A stretch of 64,000 nucleotides of DNA from UBA60 sp964587885 (GCA_964587885.1 CAZPME010000009.1:6591-70590), one strand, 5' to 3'. Counted from the first letter of the stretch, positions 1 to 8,793 are shown. The notes: generated from the sequence alone by a model not told the origin. A program made the numbers and translations.

Positions 1-249
1 ATAATACCCGGCGCCCCCCAAGTTCCATTCATCCATGGAAGTGGCTACATCGGTATTGGATTCTCATTATTGGTTATCGCCATTGCGGCCCTTTCATTTG
101 TAATGGATTTTGACTATATCGAAAAAGGAGTGGAACAGCGCGCCCCTAAGAAAATGGAGTGGTGGGGTGCCTTCGGACTATTGGTCACCTTAGTTTGGCT
201 ATACATAGAAATTGTGCGCCTACTCCTAAAATTAGCTGCACGAGATTGA
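1..249 (+). CDS. Bax inhibitor-1/YccA-family membrane protein, C-terminal fragment
   Basis: Frame 1 is open from the window edge to TGA at 247-249, giving the last 82 residues of a larger protein. It shows a glycine-rich turn (HGSGYIGIGFS), a hydrophobic helix, a short acidic loop (DFDYIEKGVEQ) and a final hydrophobic helix ending in LKLAARD. The VMDFDYIEKGVEQ...KKMEWWGAFGL pattern is what I know from the C-terminus of the YccA/BaxI_1 type of the Bax inhibitor-1 family, which are multi-pass membrane proteins of poorly defined function. The start lies outside the window. The next gene begins about 50 bases downstream after an AT-rich stretch. Confidence 0.7.
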   Translation: MIPGAPQVPFIHGSGYIGIGFSLLVIAIAALSFVMDFDYIEKGVEQRAPKKMEWWGAFGLLVTLVWLYIEIVRLLLKLAARD

Positions 250-302
250 AAATGTTGACAGAAAAATCTATCGTCTAGTAATATTTCACAGTAGTGATTA
301 AG

Positions 303-1256
303 ATGACGAAAAGGACGATTCCCGAACTGGATTTTCAATTGTGGCTTGACTCTGACAGACGTAACGAGTTCGTCACTCAAATGGGTGCAGCCTTGCGAGA
401 CATTGGATTTTTCGCATTATTTAACCATGGCATTCCTCTTGAACTAATTGAATCTTCATATGCAATCTCTAAGCGATTCTTTGCACTGGATGAGGCCGAC
501 AAAATGCGTTACGAAAAAATCGATATTCAGCGCCAACGTGGATTCATCCCCTTCGGGGTTGAGCATGCTAAAAATAATCCCTCACCTGATTTGAAGGAGT
601 TTTGGCAAACTGGACGGACTTTGCCAACTGGCCATCCAAAGGAAGGCGTATTCATCGCCAATATATGGCCTGATACGGACCTGCCTGATTTCAAAGCCAT
701 CATTGATGAGTTATACCGTGAGATGGAATCCTTGTCGCGAGAATTACTCGCTGCCGCATCCCTTGATTTGGGCAAACCCGAGAACTGGTTGCCAGAAATG
801 GCTGTTGATGGAAATACAATTCTTAGGATTTTGCACTATCCTCCTATTTCCCCGACCACCCCTGAGGGGGCAGTACGAAGTGCTGAACACGAGGATATCA
901 ATTTCATCACTTTACTAGTTGGTTCAACCGCCGATGGCTTGGAGGTAATGGACCACGATGGAACTTGGATCAAGGTGGGCGGAAATCACGAACACATTAT
1001 CGTTGATTCTGGAGATATGATTCAAAACTTGTCCAATGGATTGTATAAATCAACCACACACCGTGTTGTCAATCCGAAAGATTGTACTAGCGACCGATAT
1101 TCAATGCCGATGTTTGTTCATCCACACAATGATGTCGACCTCTCACCGCTGCCGGAATTTATTGAGCAAACCGGTGGCACAGCAAAATACCAAAATATCA
1201 CCGCTGGCGATTATCTTCAACAAAGACTTGAAGAAATTGGCTTAACCAGCAAGTGA
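303..1256 (+). CDS. 2-oxoglutarate/Fe(II)-dependent oxygenase, isopenicillin N synthase-like
   Basis: A 317-residue cytosolic enzyme of the IPNS-like 2OG-Fe(II) oxygenase superfamily. The N-terminal DIOX_N part (IPELDF, GFFALFNHGIP) is followed by the double-stranded beta-helix core. The iron ligands are the HED motif near residue 196 (RSAEHEDINFITLL) and the distal histidine near 253 (STTHRVVNP), with the co-substrate motif RYS near 265-267. Length matches the family. I prefer the ATG at 303. A GTG at 294 adds only three residues, and no Shine-Dalgarno is visible; an AT-rich box (about 277-286) precedes it. The stop is two bases from the GTG start of deoA, so the two are almost certainly co-transcribed. 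The substrate cannot be read from sequence. Context suggests a pyrimidine base or nucleoside, for instance thymine (inference). Confidence 0.85.
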   Translation: MTKRTIPELDFQLWLDSDRRNEFVTQMGAALRDIGFFALFNHGIPLELIESSYAISKRFFALDEADKMRYEKIDIQRQRGFIPFGVEHAKNNPSPDLKEFWQTGRTLPTGHPKEGVFIANIWPDTDLPDFKAIIDELYREMESLSRELLAAASLDLGKPENWLPEMAVDGNTILRILHYPPISPTTPEGAVRSAEHEDINFITLLVGSTADGLEVMDHDGTWIKVGGNHEHIIVDSGDMIQNLSNGLYKSTTHRVVNPKDCTSDRYSMPMFVHPHNDVDLSPLPEFIEQTGGTAKYQNITAGDYLQQRLEEIGLTSK

Positions 1257-1257
1257 T

Positions 1258-2592
1258 GTGCAAATTTCCGATATTAGCGAAATGTGTGACCTGATTCGTG
1301 CGGGGAAGGTGGTTTCTTCATCGGCAATTATCGGTTTCGTCGACCTCGTGGCCGCACGCAATCTACCCATTGAATTAGTAGAAGAATGGTTGCGAGCGGT
1401 CTATGCTTGCGGACTTGACGAGACTGCCAAAGTAGTTTTGACCGAGGCAATGATGAACACAGGTGTAATATTAAAGTGGGATGCTGAAGATTTTTCACCC
1501 CACTTAGTAGTCGACAAGCATAGTACTGGGGGAGTGGGCGACAAAATGTCACTTATGCTCGCTCCTGCCCTTGCCGCGTGCGGGTTGTACGTACCTATGC
1601 TAGCGGGGAGAGGCCTCGGGCATACCGGTGGGACAATCGATAAACTAGAATCCATTGAGGGTTTTTCGACTGATATTGAACCCAATCGAATGCAAGAAAT
1701 TGTCCGAGAAATTGGGTGTTGCATCGCTGCCCAGAATGAGAGTATTGCTCCAGCAGATGGATTGCTCTATGCGGTACGAGATGTTACTGGAACCGTCGCT
1801 TCTATCCCACTAATCACCGCTTCAATTATCTCCAAAAAGGTCGCCGAAGGGATTTCTTCTCTAGTTCTTGATGTGAAAACCGGTGAAGCAGCATTTATGC
1901 AGGATGAAGAAGATGCTAGAGACTTAGCAAAATCTATGGTTGCAGTAGCAAAGGGATTGGGGGTTAAGACTGTCGCCCAGGTTACTCGAATGGATAATCC
2001 AATTGGCCGTATGGCTGGTAACTCTCTCGAGGTAATCGAGAGTATTGAAGTTCTCCAAGGTGGCGGGCCAAAGGACACCGTTGATTTGGTCACCCTCCAA
2101 GGTGCACAATTACTGCTAATGGCAGGTCAAGTGAATAACATTAAAGAAGGCTCAATGATGATTACTAAATCCCTCCAAGATGGCTCGGCACTGGCTAAAT
2201 TCAAAGCCATGTGTATAGCCCAAGGCGTAGCTAAGAATCTTGCTGACGAATTATGTATTAACCCTCGCCGCAATCTCCCTATCTCTGACTATTGCACTGA
2301 TTTCCTTGCTGAAAGTAGTGGGTTTGTAGAATCTATTTCGGCGCTAAACTGTGCTCATGTTGTCGGCGATTTGGGTGCAGGACGCAAAGTATTCGGAGAG
2401 AGTATAGACCACGCGGTCGGGCTAGAATTTCACGTAGATATCGGTCAAGAAATTAGTGTTGGCAATAAGTGGTTAACGGTCCATCACAATACTCCCCTAA
2501 CTACAAAATTATCAGTTCGATTAGACTCCGCAATATCAATTTCTTCTTCTCCAGTGACTACCCTTGCTCGATTACTTACGGTAATTGAATAG
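1258..2592 (+). CDS. deoA: thymidine phosphorylase
   Basis: Phosphorolysis of thymidine/deoxyuridine to the free base and deoxyribose 1-phosphate. The family signature is clear: KHSTGGVGDK near residue 84 (phosphate binding), then LAGRGLGHTGGTIDKLE, and VKTGEAAFM near 205. At 444 residues it has the size of bacterial DeoA, and lacks the long N-terminal extension of archaeal AMP phosphorylases, so nucleoside rather than nucleotide phosphorylase is the better call. The start is a GTG at 1258, one base after the TGA of the oxygenase; the next in-frame ATG is at 1282. This tight spacing argues for coupling with the oxygenase. A uridine/pyrimidine-nucleoside phosphorylase specificity cannot be excluded. 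Confidence 0.92.
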   Translation: MQISDISEMCDLIRAGKVVSSSAIIGFVDLVAARNLPIELVEEWLRAVYACGLDETAKVVLTEAMMNTGVILKWDAEDFSPHLVVDKHSTGGVGDKMSLMLAPALAACGLYVPMLAGRGLGHTGGTIDKLESIEGFSTDIEPNRMQEIVREIGCCIAAQNESIAPADGLLYAVRDVTGTVASIPLITASIISKKVAEGISSLVLDVKTGEAAFMQDEEDARDLAKSMVAVAKGLGVKTVAQVTRMDNPIGRMAGNSLEVIESIEVLQGGGPKDTVDLVTLQGAQLLLMAGQVNNIKEGSMMITKSLQDGSALAKFKAMCIAQGVAKNLADELCINPRRNLPISDYCTDFLAESSGFVESISALNCAHVVGDLGAGRKVFGESIDHAVGLEFHVDIGQEISVGNKWLTVHHNTPLTTKLSVRLDSAISISSSPVTTLARLLTVIE

Positions 2593-2613
2593 ACCAATTG
2601 CAAGCGATGCGGT

Positions 2614-2621
2614 CATAAATG
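2614..2621 (+). promoter_or_regulatory. putative TATA box of tRNA-Asn
   Basis: The AT-rich octamer CATAAATG lies 24-31 bases upstream of the first base of the tRNA, the spacing expected of an archaeal TATA box with the transcript starting at or near the mature 5' end. Position-based call only. Confidence 0.35.
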
Positions 2622-2644
2622 AAATGATAGTCGCCGGCCTTACT

Positions 2645-2717
2645 GCCGCTTTAGCTTAGCTGGTGGAGCGTGGGACTGTTAATCCCAAGGTCGCCGGTTC
2701 GAACCCGGCAAGCGGCG
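2645..2717 (+). tRNA. tRNA-Asn (anticodon GTT)
   Basis: 73 nt cloverleaf. The acceptor strands GCCGCTT (2645-2651) and AAGCGGC (2710-2716) pair perfectly, with discriminator G at 2717. The anticodon stem TGGGA/TCCCA encloses the loop CTGTTAA with anticodon GTT at 2678-2680. The T arm is GCCGG-TTCGAAC-CCGGC. There is no intron, and the 3' CCA is not encoded (GCTC follows). It stands alone between deoA and the convergent subtilase gene. Confidence 0.96.
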
Positions 2718-2759
2718 CTCTTTCACAACCTATTTCAGTCGCAAACGTATATCGTAGAT

Positions 2760-2791
2760 GATGAATGATCTCAATGATGAATGAACTCAAT
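2760..2791. repeat. two-copy 16-bp tandem repeat at the 3' end of the subtilase gene
   Basis: GATGAATGATCTCAAT (2760-2775) is followed directly by GATGAATGAACTCAAT (2776-2791), one mismatch. The second copy contains the stop codon of the minus-strand subtilase gene. Probably a slippage or tandem-duplication product; no function is implied. Confidence 0.7.
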
Positions 2792-5675
2792 CTTCATCGT
2801 CAAAGTCGGCGAGGAAGGCATCTATGTCATCATCACTATCCTGATCGGTTTCAATAACTTCAGCAACCAATACGGCATCAGTAACTTCTTCATGCAAATC
2901 GGTTTCTTCAGAAGTAGGAAGTTTTGATTTGGTATTTTCCTTCTTGTCTTCCAAGACAGGTTCTTCCACATTTTGCGGTGCATTTACGGGAGAAATATCC
3001 TCTATGATTTCTGGTTCAAGAATTTCTGCTTCTAATGGAACCGCCGTAGTTTCTTCAATTGGCTCTATGTCAATTGCGGGAGGCAACTCGGTAGAACTAC
3101 TCTCTACAGTTGCCGTTGATGGTGTCGAAGAAACAACAATATTGTCTATTTTTTCATTCACATCCGCTGAAGTCCTAGTTGCTGAAATCGGCACAACTAC
3201 GGGGAGAATTTCAGCTTCAAATACCTCCTCGCCCTCATAATCATTTCGAGATTCTCTACGGTTTCTGCGCCACTCCGAAACTGCATTTCTTGTTCCTTCG
3301 TTTAATACCACGATGAGAGATAACAACATCAATCCAATCATTATTGGTACAAACCAATTTTCCTGCATCCATGAAAACATGCCTTCAATTCCTGTCTTCT
3401 CTTCTACAACAGTAGAGTCAGCACCGACATGCAAAAACCATGAACGCTCAAAGGTAACATCGGAACTCTCTAACCCCGTAACAGCCCAATCTCGTGATTG
3501 ATTGCGAGTCAAGGTATATTCCCCAGGCTCAAGCCAGATATTCAGTTCGACATCGTATGGTGAGCGTGGGCCAGTAGTACTCGGATTCGGTGTTAGACAA
3601 GTTCCCGCAGCATTTCCTTGAACATCAAAGCCCCACCAAGCCCCTTCTTCGGTTCCCCCTTGAAAGGTCAATTCGACGCCATTGATGTTGTCTTCCTCAT
3701 ACATGCCATCTCCATCTTTGTCAAGAGCAAGACGCAAGTTAGCGCCTGTAGGGCAAAGAATGTTGGTTGGAAGTGGCTGGTAATTCATATCAGCAACTAC
3801 ACGTGTCGTCCCAGCCGGCACCCAGATTTCTTTACGATGAGCGCTGGCTGGTGGGAAGTCCGAACCGCTGCTGAAAACAGCAAATTCACCATCCCAATTG
3901 CTGGTTAATTGATCGCCAGAACGGGTTACTGGATTATCATACAGAATACCTTCTGTCAAATTAACTGCATCCCAAACTGTAACGGCAAAATTATCGGTTT
4001 GACCGTCGCCATTTGTATCCCGCAATTGATGCAAGGCCAAGGCAACAGCCACCGCCTTTTCGGCATTTACCATTCCATAACCTTGGGCGTAATCTAAAGT
4101 TCTCGAATTGATGCCAGAATCATTAACCGATGTGGCAAGATTCTCGCCTGTGGTGATACGGTCAGCAGTTAATTTGAGGATTAATTCCGCTTCATGAATA
4201 GGACGGGAAGCGGTCGCCGGAGGTGCTGATCCGGTCGGGTCATGCAGCGAAGGATCTCCCTCTTCAGTTAGGTCCTCATCGACGCTACTCATCTGTAATG
4301 TCGGCGCGGCTTGAAACATTAATGCTACAAGACCGGCAACATGTGGAGTCGCCATACTTGTGCCTGAAATTGCTAGATAATAGTAATCAAGATCGCCAGA
4401 CCCAATGTCGCCCGCACCAGTTCCGCCACCGATCATTGTGGCCCGCGCAGCTGCACTCCAAATATCGACCCCAGGTGCCGCAATATCGGGCCATGTAGTG
4501 ATATCACTAGCATCTCCTCGACTTGAAAATGAAGACATCCCTACTCCGTTTCTATTAGCAGCCGCGACACCAATCGCCGATGGAACTTTGGCGAAAATAT
4601 TGGATCGGTCATCACTACCGTCACCACCATCATTGCCATTTGCGAAAATAACTGCAACATTATTATCCCAAGACAATTTATCAATAATCTGCACTGTCAA
4701 ATCGTTGCTATCGGCTGAATCGAATGGAAATCCCGGACCCCATGAATTGGTCACTACACGAATATTCCAAGCCGCTTGAGTAGAACTTCCTGGCTCAGAA
4801 AGATCGTAGACGTATTCGAGGGCAGAATATTCATCAATAGTGAAAACAGCCTCACCCATTGACAAACCAATTAACCAAGAATTAGGTGCAACTCCCAATT
4901 TATCATCTGCAGATGCATCGCCATTACCGGCAACAGTTCCAGCGCAGTGGGTTCCATGACCGCTTGTAGTATCGGTATTTTGCATAGGTAGCCAAACAAA
5001 ATTAGGCGTGGCTGAACCAGAACCTTGGTCTAGTTTAGCATTGTAAATCACCTTATCTGTGGGCGAAGGAGTACTGGGATTGGCAGGGCTTTGGGGATTG
5101 TAATCCAAGTCGGGATGCGTTGCATCAATTCCACTATCCAACACAACTACTGTGACTCCATCACCTCGTATCAGTTGGTGCTCACTTGAAGTGGTCATAT
5201 CTTCACCAAGAACTTCTCTGTCCCACACATCTCGGGCCGAAATAGTGTCGACTGTTTGATTCATTAGGAACTCAATTGGACTATTCCATTCTACCCATTT
5301 CACTGATTCTTCGCTGGCCAATTCAGCGATTGCACGCGCTGGGCCGGTTGCGAATATTGCCGGGACCACATGAGTTCTATGCAGTGGCACAATTCCGCGT
5401 GTAAGGAGAAAATCGCTTTTCTCTTGCCCGTTTGAACTGTCAGAAAACTGAATAATAACTTGCAAAGTGGCATTTGGTTGGTTGTCACGGAGGACATACT
5501 TGAGAGCAGGATCTATCGGATCAGGGTGCGATTTGAGAGCCGAAGAGGATTGTTCTTCGGCTACAAATGTTGCTTCATCGGAGTCGGCAGATGGTAGAAT
5601 AGCCAACCACCCTCCGGTGGTTGAGAAAAACAATGTGACGACAAGCAAAACCGCGGCCGAACTGCTACGCATCAT
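2787..5675 (-). CDS. secreted S8 (subtilisin-like) serine peptidase with C-terminal membrane anchor and acidic tail
   Basis: 962 residues. N-terminal signal (MMRSSSAAVLLVVTLFF), then an inhibitor/pre-domain-like stretch, then the S8 catalytic domain: Asp180 (VVVLDSGID), His240 (SGHGTHCAG), oxyanion Asn near 347 (FANGND) and Ser440 (ISGTSMATPHVAG). The full triad is present, so it should be active outside the membrane. A beta-rich region follows (about 540-760), then one transmembrane helix near 780-797 (IMIGLMLLSLIVVL), a short basic stop-transfer (RRNRRESR) and an unusual ~150-residue Glu/Asp-rich tail ending DAFLADFDDED, predicted cytoplasmic. Two ATGs open the ORF (5675, 5672) without a clear Shine-Dalgarno. 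Role: extracellular protein degradation (family knowledge). Substrate and tail function are unknown. Confidence 0.93.
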   Translation of the reverse strand: MMRSSSAAVLLVVTLFFSTTGGWLAILPSADSDEATFVAEEQSSSALKSHPDPIDPALKYVLRDNQPNATLQVIIQFSDSSNGQEKSDFLLTRGIVPLHRTHVVPAIFATGPARAIAELASEESVKWVEWNSPIEFLMNQTVDTISARDVWDREVLGEDMTTSSEHQLIRGDGVTVVVLDSGIDATHPDLDYNPQSPANPSTPSPTDKVIYNAKLDQGSGSATPNFVWLPMQNTDTTSGHGTHCAGTVAGNGDASADDKLGVAPNSWLIGLSMGEAVFTIDEYSALEYVYDLSEPGSSTQAAWNIRVVTNSWGPGFPFDSADSNDLTVQIIDKLSWDNNVAVIFANGNDGGDGSDDRSNIFAKVPSAIGVAAANRNGVGMSSFSSRGDASDITTWPDIAAPGVDIWSAAARATMIGGGTGAGDIGSGDLDYYYLAISGTSMATPHVAGLVALMFQAAPTLQMSSVDEDLTEEGDPSLHDPTGSAPPATASRPIHEAELILKLTADRITTGENLATSVNDSGINSRTLDYAQGYGMVNAEKAVAVALALHQLRDTNGDGQTDNFAVTVWDAVNLTEGILYDNPVTRSGDQLTSNWDGEFAVFSSGSDFPPASAHRKEIWVPAGTTRVVADMNYQPLPTNILCPTGANLRLALDKDGDGMYEEDNINGVELTFQGGTEEGAWWGFDVQGNAAGTCLTPNPSTTGPRSPYDVELNIWLEPGEYTLTRNQSRDWAVTGLESSDVTFERSWFLHVGADSTVVEEKTGIEGMFSWMQENWFVPIMIGLMLLSLIVVLNEGTRNAVSEWRRNRRESRNDYEGEEVFEAEILPVVVPISATRTSADVNEKIDNIVVSSTPSTATVESSSTELPPAIDIEPIEETTAVPLEAEILEPEIIEDISPVNAPQNVEEPVLEDKKENTKSKLPTSEETDLHEEVTDAVLVAEVIETDQDSDDDIDAFLADFDDED

Positions 5676-5732
5676 GGAGGCGGTGAATCGCGCCTTCTTT
5701 CAAGCCTCGCCTCGCGCGTGCGTAGGCGCATC

Positions 5733-5749
5733 CGGCGCCAAAGGCGCCG
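5733..5749 (-). terminator. perfect 7-bp hairpin abutting the GMP synthase B stop codon
   Basis: CGGCGCC-AAA-GGCGCCG (written on the plus strand) lies directly after the stop codon of the minus-strand gene ending at 5750. GC-only stem, 3-nt loop. No oligo-T follows, so it may be a 3'-end or mRNA-stability element rather than a classic terminator. Member of the short-loop hairpin set described in the findings. Confidence 0.45.
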
Positions 5750-6700
5750 TTACTCCCACTCGATCGTGCCCGGGGGCTTGTTGGTAATATCATAGACAAT
5801 TCGGTTGACTGAGCCCTTAACAGCATTAGTAATTCTAGTTGAAATCTTAGTTAATACGGTATGCGGGATTGGTGAATAACGCGCACTCATCCCATCTAAA
5901 CTTGCAACTGCTCGAACTACAACCGTTTCCCCATAGGCGCGCACATCACCATGGACTCCAACTGATTTTACCGGCAGCAATGCAGCAAAGTATTGCCACG
6001 GCAATTCCATTTCACCACGTTCAGCCGCAGCCTCCAATTCCTCTTCGACGATAGCACATGATTCTCGAACTACTTCGACACGCTCGGGAGTTAAATCACC
6101 GAGACAACGTACCGCCAAACCTGGCCCCGGGAAGGGTTGGCGATTGCTACTCTTAATCTGCAAATGCGCTCCGACCTCTCTAACCTCGTCCTTGTAAAGG
6201 TCACGTAGTGGCTCAACAACTTCCAGAGTCATATCTTCTGGCAGACCCCCAACATTATGATGTGATTTGATGGTATCACGAACACCACCACCTGACTCAA
6301 TCCAATCAGGAGCAATAGTACCTTGAATGAGGTATTTTGCACCGACTTTTGCTTGTTCTTCCTCAAAAATGCGTATGAAAAGTTCGCCGATAACCTTGCG
6401 CTTTGCCTCCGGCTCAGTGACTCCCTTTAGAGCGGCAAAATAACGCTCAGCCGCATATACGACAGTGAGATTTAACCCAAGGTCGGATAGCATTGTCTCT
6501 ATTTCAGCAGTTTCATCCTTGCGCATGAATCCAGTATCGACGTAGACACAATGGAGTAAGTCTCCAACGGCCATGTTCGCAATTGCGGCTGCTACTGTAC
6601 TGTCTACTCCACCCGAACAGGCGATTACAGCAATATCGTCAACAGTTAACTGCAAAGAAGCGATCGTTTCCTCGACAAAGGATTCGGGAGTGAACATCAT
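5750..6700 (-). CDS. guaAB: GMP synthase subunit B (ATP pyrophosphatase)
   Basis: Converts XMP to GMP with ATP, using ammonia supplied by a separate glutaminase subunit. The PP-loop SGGVDST lies near residue 29-35. Later motifs typical of the GMPS C-terminal half are GTIAPDWIESG, KSHHNVGGLP, RQPFPGPGLAVR and the end KPPGTIEWE. At 316 residues it has no glutamine amidotransferase domain, which matches the split archaeal enzyme; subunit A is not in the window. ATGATG starts at 6700/6697 overlap the purE TGA, with GGTGAG just upstream, so translation is probably coupled to purE. Both are purine enzymes. Confidence 0.95.
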   Translation of the reverse strand: MMFTPESFVEETIASLQLTVDDIAVIACSGGVDSTVAAAIANMAVGDLLHCVYVDTGFMRKDETAEIETMLSDLGLNLTVVYAAERYFAALKGVTEPEAKRKVIGELFIRIFEEEQAKVGAKYLIQGTIAPDWIESGGGVRDTIKSHHNVGGLPEDMTLEVVEPLRDLYKDEVREVGAHLQIKSSNRQPFPGPGLAVRCLGDLTPERVEVVRESCAIVEEELEAAAERGEMELPWQYFAALLPVKSVGVHGDVRAYGETVVVRAVASLDGMSARYSPIPHTVLTKISTRITNAVKGSVNRIVYDITNKPPGTIEWE

Positions 6701-7176
6701 AACTCACCTTGCACTTGCTCGTCTTGAGCTAGAACACGGTCAATTTGAGCCAACTTATCATCGGCTAGAGCAGATGATAAGTTGGAATCTGATAAAGCCA
6801 AAATCTGCACCGCTAGCAAACCCGCATTGTCGCCGCGGTCTACCCCAACACAGGCAGCTGGAACACCTGGTGGTAATTGAGCGATTGAAAGCAAACTGTC
6901 GTATGGAACTCTTCCACCTACTGGGATGCCGATAACGGGCTTGGTGGTAAGGGCTGCAACTGCTCCAGGTAAGGCTGCGGCTAATCCTGCGCAAGCGATG
7001 AAAACTTGGCATCCCTCTTCTTCCGCCTCTTTCACTACCGCTTCTACAAAGGCTGGAGAACGATGGGCGCTGGCAACTCGTACTTGGTAAGATATATCAA
7101 AACGGTCGAGTACAGCATTACATTTCTTGACTACCGGCATGTCGGATGAACTACCCATCATTATTGTGACCTGCAT
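6697..7176 (-). CDS. purE: 5-(carboxyamino)imidazole ribonucleotide mutase / AIR carboxylase
   Basis: Purine synthesis at the AIR-to-CAIR step. Diagnostic stretches are MMGSSSDMP at the N-terminus, VASAHRSP near residue 37, ACAGLAAALPG, KPVIGIPV and LPPGVPAACVGVDRGDNA. The SAHR loop and the overall form resemble archaeal and bacterial class I PurE. The ATG at 7176 places the GSSSD loop at the usual distance; an upstream in-frame TTG (7227) would add 17 residues and overlap the preceding gene. It overlaps the start of GMP synthase B by a few bases and follows an unknown gene by 25 bases. The gene order suggests a minus-strand operon with guaAB. Confidence 0.94.
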   Translation of the reverse strand: MQVTIMMGSSSDMPVVKKCNAVLDRFDISYQVRVASAHRSPAFVEAVVKEAEEEGCQVFIACAGLAAALPGAVAALTTKPVIGIPVGGRVPYDSLLSIAQLPPGVPAACVGVDRGDNAGLLAVQILALSDSNLSSALADDKLAQIDRVLAQDEQVQGEL

Positions 7177-7201
7177 AATACGGCGACTTGAGGGGGGTTC
7201 A

Positions 7202-7807
7202 TCAAATTGCCGTGCGAAAATGTTCAATCATTTTTTGCCTAACCCGCACCACAGAGCATGGTTGAGATTGATTTTCAGGGATTTCCCAAATCCAGTTTTG
7301 CGGCGCTAAAATATGGCCGCCGCTATTTATTGTAAGGCCGCCATGGCGGCCAAGATAACGCATGCGTTTGATTACTGAAGGTATCAGCCAAGCAGGTTGG
7401 TCTTGCAAATTAATCGTCGACTGTGGCCATTCTCGCTGCCATTTTAATAGGCCCTTACTACGCGTCACTTCAATAGTCAACAATTCACGTCCCCGCGCGG
7501 CTAATTCGGGTCCTGGCTCAAGAGCCTCGACCCAGCAATCCAGTAGTCTAAGTGCCAGAAAAATCCGGCCGCAGCGAGCTGCAACTCCGATAGCGCGAGC
7601 AATCCAATTACCTACAGGCTCAGCATCCAATTCTATAAGACGTAAGATTCTTAATCGCTGGGAAATAGATAATGAAACAATATCACTCATCTCAATTTCA
7701 AACTCCATTTCAAGCCATGGGGCCCGCCAAAAAATCATTACGTCTTGTACCATCCAGTATTTGATTAATCCATGTACATTCTGTGGCAATTCAAGAGTAC
7801 GATTCAC
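7202..7807 (-). CDS. protein of unknown function
   Basis: I do not recognise this 201-residue protein. It is rich in Trp, Arg and Leu and has no membrane helix or signal peptide. A central segment (AARCGRIFLALRLLDCW) may form amphipathic helices, possibly a repeat-like helical bundle. The GTG start at 7807 is not certain; an ATG at 7753 is an alternative. It sits in a same-strand run between a membrane protein and purE, with gaps of 59 and 25 bases, which supports it being a real gene over the opposite-strand reading frame. Function cannot be inferred. Confidence 0.55.
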   Translation of the reverse strand: MNRTLELPQNVHGLIKYWMVQDVMIFWRAPWLEMEFEIEMSDIVSLSISQRLRILRLIELDAEPVGNWIARAIGVAARCGRIFLALRLLDCWVEALEPGPELAARGRELLTIEVTRSKGLLKWQREWPQSTINLQDQPAWLIPSVIKRMRYLGRHGGLTINSGGHILAPQNWIWEIPENQSQPCSVVRVRQKMIEHFRTAI

Positions 7808-7866
7808 ACCTTGTCATCTTCCATGATATCTTAATGGAATTGAGGAGAGGGGTGTTGAAACTGAAA

Positions 7867-8754
7867 CTACTCTGCTTCGCTATCAGGTAAAGCCCAGTCT
7901 GGCCATATGCATGATTTACCGGCATTAGACTGCATTATGGCAATTGCTCTCTTTCGCACTACTTGGTTACCATTTTTTGCTAATGCTTCCTTTCGAATTC
8001 CGAAATTGGCGGTATTATTCATTACTAGAAAACATTGGCCGCGTATTCTCTCAACTTCCAATGTAAGAAATTCTTGTGCTATTTTTTCGGAAGCAATACG
8101 CCCTTCCTTCCATGGTAATTCCTCACCTTCATAACGTATCGAAGTGCCTACTTTGATTGGTAATAACCATCTGCTTCCATCATTAGATACTACACTTGAC
8201 CCGCCCCTAAGTACGAAGTAGATTGAAACCACCAACAGCAGTGTCCATGCTAAGATACTATCAGAATCCTGATTGCCGGCTAAAGATTTCATACCAAGGT
8301 ATCCCGTCCCCAATAAGGAAAATGCAGTCACCATCATCAAGGTCATCCCAGAAAAAGGGCCGGTTCGACGCAATTGCAAGAAAGTAAGGCTACCAGCACT
8401 GGCAATCATGCCAATTTGGGCGCTAACCAATCCCCACTTATCATCGGCTTGATCAAGTAGCAGAATAATAAGAGCGAGTAGCCCACAGCCAATTGAAAAT
8501 GCTGCAGGGAATAGCCATGCAACCGCAAGTGGACGTAAGCGCTGTCGACGCCAGCCATCACAGGAAGATGGCGCAGATAATTCTCGCACCTGTAGGGCCT
8601 TGAATATAGCCACTCTACGCTTATTATGATCCTGCAATGACTCTTTCCAGCGACTCTTGGACCATATCGGACCGTTTGGTGGAATCCACCATTTCTCATC
8701 ACCAGTTAAGAAACGCCCTTTCGGCCTTCCGGCCACGCTAGGACCTGCCGACAT
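7867..8754 (-). CDS. multi-pass membrane protein of unknown function
   Basis: About 295 residues from the ATG at 8754. A basic N-terminal region precedes a cluster of hydrophobic helices in the middle (PLAVAWLFPAAFSIGCG, GMIASAGSLTFL, MTLMMVTAFSLLGTG, ILAWTLLLVVSIYFVL). A hydrophilic C-terminal ~120 residues follow (RYEGEELPWKEG, EFLTLEVERI), resembling a small cytosolic beta domain. A TTG at 8820 would extend it back into gcvPB, but that extension is encoded by a hairpin region, so I prefer 8754. No family recognised. It is flanked by gcvPB and another unknown gene on the same strand. Confidence 0.65.
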   Translation of the reverse strand: MSAGPSVAGRPKGRFLTGDEKWWIPPNGPIWSKSRWKESLQDHNKRRVAIFKALQVRELSAPSSCDGWRRQRLRPLAVAWLFPAAFSIGCGLLALIILLLDQADDKWGLVSAQIGMIASAGSLTFLQLRRTGPFSGMTLMMVTAFSLLGTGYLGMKSLAGNQDSDSILAWTLLLVVSIYFVLRGGSSVVSNDGSRWLLPIKVGTSIRYEGEELPWKEGRIASEKIAQEFLTLEVERIRGQCFLVMNNTANFGIRKEALAKNGNQVVRKRAIAIMQSNAGKSCIWPDWALPDSEAE

Positions 8755-8770
8755 ACCTCTGCCTGCACGA

Positions 8771-8793
8771 GAGCGCCTTTGAGCGTGGCGCTC
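8771..8793 (-). terminator. inverted repeat immediately after gcvPB stop
   Basis: GAGCGCC (8771-8777) and GGCGCTC (8787-8793) form a perfect 7-bp stem with a 9-nt loop. The stem ends at the gcvPB stop codon (8793-8795). Likely a 3'-end structure or a processing/attenuation point between gcvPB and the next gene. Confidence 0.4.

Noticed and set aside
2929..3240. Open frame opposite the acidic tail of the subtilase
   Set aside because: Antisense of a low-complexity Glu/Val-rich tail; no start context or domain.
5467..5787. Plus-strand ORF covering the subtilase start and the hairpin
   Set aside because: Antisense to the signal peptide region and rich in hairpin-encoded residues; no support.
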